A stretch of 10,355 nucleotides of DNA from an uncultured Clostridia bacterium. GTDB taxonomy: Bacteria; Bacillota; Clostridia; UBA1381. The notes below the pieces were generated by a model, which did no database searches, was not told the origin of the DNA, and worked only from the letters and a program-made list of their open reading frames with translations. The translations under genes were made by a program, and so were the position numbers. The stretch covers positions 1 through 10,355 of the forward strand of contig CAKSGG010000121.1 of the NCBI GenBank assembly GCA_934454215.1, given 5' to 3'. Positions 4,748 to 10,355 of the stretch are shown piece by piece. Within the stretch, counting starts at the first letter, position 1. Every line of letters begins with the position of its first letter.

Positions 4748-6729
4748 TGAAATTAAATGAACTTTTCAAAAACACGTCTTATGATGATACATTGTTTTCT
4801 TCCGAAGCAATCACAACCATTGAAAAAGGGATATTTACTAAAAATATAAAAGGGAAAGAAGTTCCTTATTTCAAATGCCTTGTTCGAGAAAAAGATATTA
4901 AATTAACACCGGAAGAAGCGATTCGTCAATTATATATTTGGAAATTAGTACACGATTATGGTTATCCAACCAGTCGTATTCAGCTTGAAACACCTATACA
5001 TTTTGGACGTGAAGTTAAGCGTGCAGATATTACAATTATGGACAAAGACCGTCCTATGGTTCCGTATATAATTGTTGAACTTAAAAAGCCTAAATTAACT
5101 GACGGAAAAGAACAACTCAAATCATACTGCAATGCAACAGGTGCACCTATTGGCGTTTGGACAAACGGTGAGCAGGTTTCCTGCTATAACCGCAAAGATC
5201 CAAACTTCTTTGAAATGATTAGTGATATTCCGCAAGCTAATCAAAAATTATCAGAGATTTTAAGTGAGAAATACACTTATGACGATTTACGCAGCAGAGA
5301 TAAAATCAGTAAAGAGAAACGTTCTCTTAGAAATCTTATAAAAGAAATGGAAGATGAAGTGCTTGCAAGTGCCGGCGTAGATTCTTTCGAGGAAATATTC
5401 AAGCTCATTTTTGCAAAATTGTATGACGAGCTGATTTGCGCCAACGATAAAACGGCATATTTAAAATTCCGTAATAGTGGTGATACTGACTTTGAATTGA
5501 AAGAAAAAATCCAAGGCCTGTTTGACGATGCAAAAAAGAAGTGGGAAGGTGTGTTTGCTGAAGAAAGTAAAATACTACTCTCTCCTTCTCACCTTGCAGT
5601 TTGTGTATCAACTTTACAAGATATTAAGCTTTTTAATAACAACTTGGATGTTGTTGATGATGCCTTTGAATATTTGATGAGCAAAGCGCAAAAAGGTGAA
5701 AAAGGGCAATATTTTACACCTCGTTATGTCATTGATATGTGCGTAAAAATGATGAATCCAACAATCAATGATAAAATTATTGACACTGCTTGCGGTAGCT
5801 CCGGCTTTACTGTTCACAGCATTTTTAAGGTATGGAAAGAAATTCGTCTTTCTAAAGGTCTTGAACCTGGCGAAGATTTCACCGCTTCAGAAAGAACAAA
5901 TGACGAAAGAGACTTTGTACGTGATAATGTATTTGCGATTGATTTTGACGAAAAAACTGTGCGTGTAGCTCGCACCCTTAATCTTATTGCTGGTGATGGG
6001 CAGACTAATGTTTTACATTTAAATACACTCGATTACTCTCGCTGGAATGAGGTAACAAAGCAAGAAGACTGGAACGATACATATAATGAAGGTTTTAAAA
6101 AGTTGAAAAAGCTGCAGCCAAAGGGCAGCAGTGATTTTAGCAAGTTCAATTTTGACCTTGTAATGGCAAACCCACCATTCGCAGGAGATATCAAAGAGCA
6201 AACTATTCTTTCCCATTACGAACTTGCAAAGAACGATAAAGGCAAATGGCAGAAAAAAGTTGGCAGAGATATTCTGTTTATTGAACGCAACCTAAACTTC
6301 TTGAAGCCGGGCGGAAGAATGGCTGTTGTTCTCCCACAAGGTCGTTTTAACAATTCCAGTGATAAGTATATTCGTGAATTTATCGCTGAACGTTGCCGTA
6401 TTCTTGCTGTCGTAGGTTTGCACGGAAATGTTTTTAAACCCCATACTGGAACTAAAACCTCGGTTTTGTTTGTGCAGAAATGGGATGATGAGCTATGCCC
6501 TAAAAAAGAAGATTATCCTATTTTCTTTGCAACAATGCAAAAGCCAAGCAAGGATAATTCCGGTGAAAAAATCTATGTAAAAAATGAAAACGGCGAAATT
6601 CTACTCGATCACCATAATCACTTTATTGTTGACCACGACTTATACAATCACGATGGAATGACAGAAGACGGTATCGCAGAAGCCTTTATAGAATTTGCGA
6701 AAAAAGAAGGTTTAAGTTTTTTTCAATGA
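4747..6729 (+). CDS. hsdM: Nuclease-methyltransferase fusion: HsdR_N-like PD-(D/E)xK plus N6-adenine methylase
   Basis: A 660-aa restriction-modification subunit. Residues 50-150 look like the N-terminal nuclease domain of HsdR: Glu57, Asp94 in ADITI, Glu111-x-Lys113 in VELKKP, and Q-x3-Y at 123-127, a full PD-(D/E)xK set. Residues about 190-310 are helical as in HsdM. The methylase domain has GQYFTP (320-325), the AdoMet motif DTACGSSGF (346-354; families usually have CGSGG) and NPPF (475-478), the signature of adenine-N6 transfer. A late block reads KPGGRMAVVLPQG. No ATP-dependent translocase is present here or next door. Nuclease plus methylase in one chain with a separate specificity subunit recalls BcgI A, of similar length. 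It overlaps its neighbours on both sides (TAATG, ATGA). GGAG lies weakly ahead of the start. Confidence 0.92.
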   Translation: MKLNELFKNTSYDDTLFSSEAITTIEKGIFTKNIKGKEVPYFKCLVREKDIKLTPEEAIRQLYIWKLVHDYGYPTSRIQLETPIHFGREVKRADITIMDKDRPMVPYIIVELKKPKLTDGKEQLKSYCNATGAPIGVWTNGEQVSCYNRKDPNFFEMISDIPQANQKLSEILSEKYTYDDLRSRDKISKEKRSLRNLIKEMEDEVLASAGVDSFEEIFKLIFAKLYDELICANDKTAYLKFRNSGDTDFELKEKIQGLFDDAKKKWEGVFAEESKILLSPSHLAVCVSTLQDIKLFNNNLDVVDDAFEYLMSKAQKGEKGQYFTPRYVIDMCVKMMNPTINDKIIDTACGSSGFTVHSIFKVWKEIRLSKGLEPGEDFTASERTNDERDFVRDNVFAIDFDEKTVRVARTLNLIAGDGQTNVLHLNTLDYSRWNEVTKQEDWNDTYNEGFKKLKKLQPKGSSDFSKFNFDLVMANPPFAGDIKEQTILSHYELAKNDKGKWQKKVGRDILFIERNLNFLKPGGRMAVVLPQGRFNNSSDKYIREFIAERCRILAVVGLHGNVFKPHTGTKTSVLFVQKWDDELCPKKEDYPIFFATMQKPSKDNSGEKIYVKNENGEILLDHHNHFIVDHDLYNHDGMTEDGIAEAFIEFAKKEGLSFFQ

Positions 6730-8189
6730 GCCCATCTGTTAAACCTTTTAATGAAGCCAAGTACAAGGCTTTGATGGATGGGCTGGAATGCAGTGAAATT
6801 CGTTTTAATGAAATTCACAATTGGAATCCAATCTTTAGGATTGATGCAGAGTTTTACAACAAGAGAGCTATCACTATTGATACACAGATTAGAAAAATGT
6901 CACATCTTTGTTTAAATAAAGAAGATGTTGTAAGTGGCCCCTTTGGTTCAACATTAAAGAGTGCATCTTATTTGTCTGAGGGACCTGTTCCATTTATTAG
7001 AATTGAAAATATAAAAGGTGGATTTTATGTTAATACATTAAACATTATGTATATTTCTGAAAAAGACAATAATCGTATTAAAAATTCCGCATTAAGGGTG
7101 GACGATATAGTATTGTCAAAAGTAGGAAATAGCATTGGATATTTTGCACGTATAGATAAGCGAATACCCTATTGTAATATTAGTGAAAACAATATTGGTA
7201 TTAAGTTAGAAAAGTATCAAGAAAGTTTCAAGCATTATTTAGTTGCTTATCTTAACTGCTCACTTGCTCAAAAGTTAGTAGCTCGAAGAACAAGTGGCAA
7301 TGCTCAACCTAAACTTAATGTTGGAGATATGTGTTTAATTCCGATTCCCACCTTTTCAGATGCTTTTTATAAAGTAATAAGTAATCTCATAATCAATAGT
7401 GAGAATTTAATTGCAGCATCTCAAGAAAAATACCGTTACGCCGAAAAGATGCTGGTTTCCACTATTGATATGGTAGATCGAAGTTCAACTAAAATCATAA
7501 CGTCGCTCAAATCTCTTTCGGAAAGTTTTTTGACAAGTGGTCGTTTGGACGCAGAATACTACCAACCCATATACGATGACTATAAGGCGGCTTTGAAAAC
7601 GGAAGATACCGTATATACCCTGTGTAATCTATATGATAAAAATTTTGTTCCTAAAGACGACGTTGAATATGCTTACATCGAACTTGCAAACGTGGGCAAT
7701 TCTGGTGACATAAATGATGTTGATAGTGTGCTTGGGAAAAATCTTCCATCAAGAGCTCGTAGAAAGGTAAAATCAGGTCAGGTTATTATTGCATCTGTTG
7801 AAGGCTCCTTACAAAGTTGTGCGCTAATTACAGATGAATATAGTGGTGCATTGTGCTCTACAGGGTTTTATGTGGTTGACTCTGATTATATCAATCCGGA
7901 ATCACTTCTTGTTTTGTTTAAATCTAAACCGATTCAAGCGTTATTAAAGCAACGCTGCTCGGGCACAATTTTGACTGCTATTACAAAAGACGAGTTTTTG
8001 AGTATGCCTTTGCCGAAAATCGAGCAATCCGTACAAAAACAGATTGCCACGAAAGTGCAAGAATCCTTTGCCCTGCGTCATCAATCTGAACAACTTCTTG
8101 AAAATGCAAAACGAGCAGTTGAGATTGCTATTGAGCTGGGAGAAGAAAAAGCTATGAAATGGTTGAAAGGTAAAAATGCGGAGGTATAA
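6726..8189 (+). CDS. hsdS: Restriction-modification DNA specificity subunit (HsdS-like)
   Basis: A 487-aa specificity protein that should direct the upstream methylase-nuclease to a two-part target. It shows two half-repeats. The first starts FRIDAEFY (37-44), then GPFGS (71-75) and PFIRIENI open target recognition domain 1, which ends with SGNAQPKLN and IPIP. The second starts GRLDAEYY (272-279) and ends with TAITKDEFLSMPLPKI. Each domain is followed by a helical spacer (EKYRYAEKML; QKQIATKVQESF). The C-terminal helix ends ELGEEKAMKWLKGK. The gene overlaps the previous one by ATGA and therefore depends on its translation. Both halves look intact. The recognition sequence cannot be read from the protein. 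BcgI B is shorter, so this subunit resembles a full type I HsdS in size. Confidence 0.93.
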   Translation: MSPSVKPFNEAKYKALMDGLECSEIRFNEIHNWNPIFRIDAEFYNKRAITIDTQIRKMSHLCLNKEDVVSGPFGSTLKSASYLSEGPVPFIRIENIKGGFYVNTLNIMYISEKDNNRIKNSALRVDDIVLSKVGNSIGYFARIDKRIPYCNISENNIGIKLEKYQESFKHYLVAYLNCSLAQKLVARRTSGNAQPKLNVGDMCLIPIPTFSDAFYKVISNLIINSENLIAASQEKYRYAEKMLVSTIDMVDRSSTKIITSLKSLSESFLTSGRLDAEYYQPIYDDYKAALKTEDTVYTLCNLYDKNFVPKDDVEYAYIELANVGNSGDINDVDSVLGKNLPSRARRKVKSGQVIIASVEGSLQSCALITDEYSGALCSTGFYVVDSDYINPESLLVLFKSKPIQALLKQRCSGTILTAITKDEFLSMPLPKIEQSVQKQIATKVQESFALRHQSEQLLENAKRAVEIAIELGEEKAMKWLKGKNAEV

Positions 8190-8191
8190 CT

Positions 8192-9283
8192 ATGTCAGAG
8201 ATACAAACATATAAGAATTGGAAGGCTGTTACTGAAGCTGATTTCGTGTCACTTTTTATCAAGACTTGGTTTGCCTATATTTCTACATTACGAGTAATGT
8301 TTCCTGAAGCACAAAACACTCGAGGAGACGGCAAATATTTGTATGCCTACAATAAGTTCTACCTCCAAGAAGGCAGAAAGAAGTTTATAGTAGACGATAC
8401 AATAATGGGACATATTGAAGCTTTGTATCGTGAAGGCAGAAAGATGATTATGGAGAACTATCCGGAATATTATTTTTGGGATTTTTACAGAGCGAACGAA
8501 GACTTCGAGTATACTTATCGTGATGTTCCGCCTGACAAATCAGAGTGTTTGATTGTCGGTATGAAGATGAACCGAAATCGCGGTACAAAATGGAGTTTCG
8601 TCATTACTGGGTTCGTACGATTGTTCGGTAAACATTACGGCGTAGAATATAATGAAAATGTACAATTTGCTTGTAATATTTCAGATGTTTTATCTCAATC
8701 AACCGATTACATAAGCAAGCACCCAAAGACAAGCGAACAAGACTATTTGTCTTGGATTCTAAGGGAAATTAACAGCGAAGTAAGTCATAGTATAATTCAG
8801 GCATTCAAAGAACATTATGAACATACGACATATGCTTCAAGACAATTAACCAAAATTCAGAGTTTGGAAAAACGAGCACTCTCAATTATATGGTCTATAT
8901 TTACGCTTAATGCAAAGGATGATAGCAATAAAACGTACGATGAAATGATTCGGTCACGCAATTCATACGAAGTTATAAGGCAAAACCCTTTGAATTATTT
9001 TGAATATCATATGGAAGTTGATTTACAGCCTAATCGAGTTTTGACAGCCAGCGAAGAATCGTGGTATAAAAAGCTATACGAAACAAGAAATCAAAATAGC
9101 GTAATTTGGTTTTTAAGTTTTGTCTATCGTTTAAGGAATGCACTTTTTCACGAAATTATCGACCCATTAAACGAAGAATGGCAATTGATTTTCAAAAATG
9201 CATATCTTGTGCTAAAGGAAATTGTAGATTTGAATATCTCGGAAATAGGAAAAACCGCTATTGCTGAAAACAGTGTCGTTTAG
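8192..9283 (+). CDS. Unrecognised protein with a C-terminal HEPN-like R-N-x3-H motif
   Basis: I do not recognise the full-length family. The 363-aa protein begins 2 bases after hsdS with GGAGG about 7 bases ahead of its ATG, so it belongs to the operon. It has no signal peptide or membrane span. Residues 1-200 are rich in aromatic residues and mixed in predicted structure. Residues about 200-350 are mostly helical. Near the end, FVYRLRNALFHEI contains Arg315-Asn316-x3-His320, which fits the R-x4-6-H catalytic motif of HEPN domains (often N, D or H after the Arg), and is followed by a long helix, EEWQLIFKNAYLVLKEIV. Known HEPN proteins beside restriction systems, such as the anticodon nucleases PrrC and RloC, cut RNA. 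That this one does is inference; a non-catalytic helper role is also possible. Confidence 0.8.
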   Translation: MSEIQTYKNWKAVTEADFVSLFIKTWFAYISTLRVMFPEAQNTRGDGKYLYAYNKFYLQEGRKKFIVDDTIMGHIEALYREGRKMIMENYPEYYFWDFYRANEDFEYTYRDVPPDKSECLIVGMKMNRNRGTKWSFVITGFVRLFGKHYGVEYNENVQFACNISDVLSQSTDYISKHPKTSEQDYLSWILREINSEVSHSIIQAFKEHYEHTTYASRQLTKIQSLEKRALSIIWSIFTLNAKDDSNKTYDEMIRSRNSYEVIRQNPLNYFEYHMEVDLQPNRVLTASEESWYKKLYETRNQNSVIWFLSFVYRLRNALFHEIIDPLNEEWQLIFKNAYLVLKEIVDLNISEIGKTAIAENSVV

Positions 9284-9320
9284 CTATAAGAGTTAAGTTA
9301 AAACCATTTAGTGTACAGCA

Positions 9321-9397
9321 AGGTCTTAGGGTGCACCCCCTAACGAGGTATTTGGTAACCGTGGTTATCCAAATACACTGCTCGCTAAGATTAAGCA
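9321..9397 (-). repeat. Right structured inverted end of the restriction cassette
   Basis: This is the inverted partner of 3971-4043. The inner block AGGTCTTAGGGTG (9321-9333) is the exact reverse complement of 4031-4043. The outer block CTGCTCGCTAAGATTAAGCA (9378-9397) matches 3971-3990 at 18 of 20 positions. The central hairpin has another sequence (GTATTTGG 9348-9355, CCAAATAC 9369-9376, perfect 8 bp, with ACC/GGT pairing further in) but sits in the same place. It begins 37 bases past the last cassette gene. Confidence 0.75.
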
Positions 9398-9420
9398 GAA
9401 AACTTCGGCTCATACAAAAC

Positions 9421-9466
9421 AAGGCACAACCAACGGATTCTTTTGTTCCGAAGGCTGTGCCTTTTC
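9421..9466. terminator. Terminator between cassette and tnpV-side operon, probably bidirectional
   Basis: AAGGCACA (9421-9428) and TGTGCCTT (9456-9463) pair perfectly, with a second short stem CGGA/TCCG inside a symmetric internal loop. The plus strand continues CTTTTCG and the minus strand GTTTTGTA, so it can stop both the restriction operon and the converging 57-aa gene, whose stop codon is 7-10 bases away. It lies outside the right inverted end, so it belongs to the backbone. Confidence 0.7.
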
Positions 9467-9472
9467 GTTATA

Positions 9473-9646
9473 TTATGTATAAATTACTTTGACTTTTTTC
9501 TTCTTGGCTTGCAGAATTTTGAGCAGAATATCATCAATACAGTCCGTATATTTGCCAGCTGAGATAAGCGTGTTTTTCTCTGAAATAAGGCTTTCGATTA
9601 TTAGTTTTCGTTCTTCCGGTGTGAGATAAATATGATACTTTCTCAT
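9473..9646 (-). CDS. Small conserved-type mobile-element protein (57 aa), coupled to tnpV
   Basis: A 57-aa protein starting MRKYHIYLTPEERKLI and ending in a basic tail, AKKKKVKVIYT. Similar small proteins (RKY.IYLTPEE.... then GRYTD..D..L.K) are, as I recall, frequent in clostridial conjugative elements; their function is unassigned to my knowledge. The start ATG overlaps the tnpV stop as ATGA, which signals translational coupling; only a weak GGAAG lies upstream. It ends just before the bidirectional terminator. The short length, basic tail and strand-then-helix look would suit a small DNA-binding protein, but this is inference. Confidence 0.78.
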   Translation of the reverse strand: MRKYHIYLTPEERKLIIESLISEKNTLISAGKYTDCIDDILLKILQAKKKKVKVIYT

Positions 9647-10014
9647 ACAAATATCACTTCCGTGTTAACGATTTCACTTGCTCGATTTCGGATGTTATTC
9701 ATCTTCTGAACCCATAACATCATATCTTTGGCTTTCAGACTTTCTGTAACATTTTCTTTTTCGGCAAGTGATTTCACAAGCTGCTGAAATATTTTTTCGG
9801 CTCGTATATCTACCTCTGTAATGTGCTTGTTAAGTATGCCTTTTGTTAAATAGTTGTAGTAAATTATGCGGTGATTTTCTTTCAGATGTCTTAGATATCG
9901 CTGTCCCCACACACCAATTTCAAATGGTTCTTCCTTTGGTAGTACAAATGTCGGCAGACTGTAATCACCGTTTGCTTTATAAGTTCCGCCAAGATTTTCA
10001 TAAATAGATTTCAT
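9643..10014 (-). CDS. tnpV: TnpV, Tn4451-family transposon protein
   Basis: A 123-aa protein with the TnpV pattern throughout: an N-terminal IYENLGGTYKANGDY, then LPTFVLPKEE, IGVWGQRYLRHLKE, a Y-x-x-L-L/T-K-G-x-L-N turn, and a C-terminal NNIRNRASEIVNTEVIF. The length fits the family (about 120 aa). TnpV was described in the clostridial mobilizable transposon Tn4451; its exact role is unclear to me. The ATG at 10014 is preceded by AAAGGAGGA with ideal spacing. It is the first gene of a two-gene minus-strand unit with the 57-aa gene, with which it shares ATGA. Confidence 0.88.
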   Translation of the reverse strand: MKSIYENLGGTYKANGDYSLPTFVLPKEEPFEIGVWGQRYLRHLKENHRIIYYNYLTKGILNKHITEVDIRAEKIFQQLVKSLAEKENVTESLKAKDMMLWVQKMNNIRNRASEIVNTEVIFV

Positions 10015-10045
10015 TGAAAATCCTCCTTTGTTTTTGTGTAATTAC

Positions 10046-10075
10046 ATTTTACAAAAGATTTTTCAATAAAACCAA
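10046..10075 (-). promoter_or_regulatory. Possible tnpV promoter
   Basis: On the minus strand TTGGTT (10070-10075) and TAAAAT (10046-10051) are separated by 18 bases and lie 30-60 bases ahead of the tnpV start. TAAAAT matches the -10 consensus at five of six positions, but the -35 is poor. The terminator just upstream at 10090-10127 makes a promoter in this short interval likely. Confidence 0.42.
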
Positions 10076-10089
10076 TGTGCCGATTGCAG

Positions 10090-10127
10090 AAAAATAGGCA
10101 CCAACCAATTTGGTCAGTGCCTATTTT
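10090..10127. terminator. Bidirectional intrinsic terminator upstream of tnpV
   Basis: AGGCAC (10096-10101) and GTGCCT (10117-10122), with inner ACCA/TGGT pairing and a symmetric 2-nt internal loop, form a 27-nt hairpin. It is flanked by AAAAAT on the left and ATTTTC on the right, so the minus strand reads stem then ATTTTT and the plus strand stem then ATTTTC. It insulates tnpV from whatever lies beyond the right edge. Confidence 0.66.
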
Positions 10128-10355
10128 CGCCCTTGCAATGCCGATTTTACTGTGTTTTTAGAATACTTCCTTATAAACACTCAGCATTTTCGGACTGCGG
10201 TTTTTTTAATTATTGCTTCATATCATATCACAAATTGCCCTGCGGCGGGCGGCACAAAGTGTCGGCGGCGAAAACCGCGCAATTTAGGTGTTCAAGTTCT
10301 CCGAAACGGTCAAAATTTTTGATTTTGCCGCGTTTCGCGAGGTTATTATTTCATA
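10128..10355. other. Noncoding right edge, possible relaxase-upstream or transfer-origin region
   Basis: No supported gene was found on either strand. Its G+C content is higher than that of the other spacers (GCGGCGGGCGGC near 10231-10252). An imperfect inverted repeat occupies 10302-10337: CGAAACGGTCAAAAT against ATTTTGCCGCGTTTCG with one small bulge and a 5-nt loop. TCAAAA/TTTTGA can pair within it as an alternative. Transfer origins of conjugative elements commonly carry such repeats beside relaxase genes, and the type of element makes this plausible. No relaxase is visible, so the call is tentative. Confidence 0.3.

Noticed and set aside
5405..6216. Several short frames on both strands inside the methylase gene
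   Set aside because: They overlap the well-supported methylase domain and have no start signals.
3668..10315. Shared AAACGGTCAAAA at about 3668 and 10304
   Set aside because: A 12-base match between A+T-rich spacers in 10 kb is expected by chance; the flanking bases do not agree enough to call a direct repeat or attachment site.
10110..10322. Plus-strand 70-codon frame at the right edge
   Set aside because: It starts inside a terminator hairpin, has no ribosome binding site and ends inside the inverted repeat; the low-complexity Arg/Lys/Gly-rich tail comes from GC-rich noncoding DNA.
1..10355. CRISPR array, tRNA, rRNA or complete insertion sequence
   Set aside because: No regularly spaced repeats, cloverleaf sequences, rRNA segments or DDE/HUH transposase genes were seen.

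Overview
The window looks like part of an integrative and conjugative or mobilizable element from a low-G+C Bacillota host, most likely a gut-type Clostridia. The evidence is the set of Tn4451/Tn1549-like accessory genes (a DUF4368-type large serine recombinase, ParB-like, TnpW-like and TnpV-like proteins and a small Cys-rich protein), strong AGGAGG-type ribosome binding sites and A+T-rich spacers. No rRNA, tRNA or CRISPR array was seen. The host cannot be named from this sequence alone.

Layout. Positions 1-3636 are element backbone, all read from the minus strand. In transcription order they hold a 69-aa Cys-motif protein, a 100-aa protein of unknown function, a ParB-like protein, a TnpW-like protein (ATGA overlap with parB) and a large serine recombinase at the far end, with a hairpin beyond it. 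Positions 3637-4552 carry no protein gene but are dense in structure: a minus-strand terminator, one of a pair of inverted structured repeats, a candidate minus-strand small RNA with its own promoter and terminator, a 10-bp dyad, and the promoter of the next operon. Positions 4553-9283 are a plus-strand four-gene operon: a Phd/YefM-like small protein, a methyltransferase with an N-terminal PD-(D/E)xK nuclease domain, a two-half specificity subunit, and an unrecognised 363-aa protein with an R-N-x3-H motif typical of HEPN ribonucleases. A terminator follows. Positions 9473-10014 return to minus-strand backbone: tnpV and a coupled 57-aa gene. The last 230 bases are noncoding with an imperfect inverted repeat, perhaps part of a transfer-origin or relaxase-upstream region.

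The most notable point is that the whole plus-strand operon, with the candidate RNA, is bracketed by matching inverted ends at 3971-4043 and 9321-9397. Each end has a conserved outer block, a hairpin of different sequence at the same relative place, and a conserved inner block. The insert runs opposite to the backbone genes on both sides, so I read it as a defence cassette inserted into the element.

How the genes may work together (inference): the nuclease-methylase and specificity proteins would form a BcgI-like restriction-modification enzyme that needs no HsdR helicase, which is absent here. The Phd-like protein has no Doc/RelE toxin beside it, and its promoter contains a perfect 15-bp dyad, so it may be the operon's repressor. 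The HEPN-like protein could be a back-up RNA-cleaving effector, as PrrC is beside type I enzymes, or an accessory factor.
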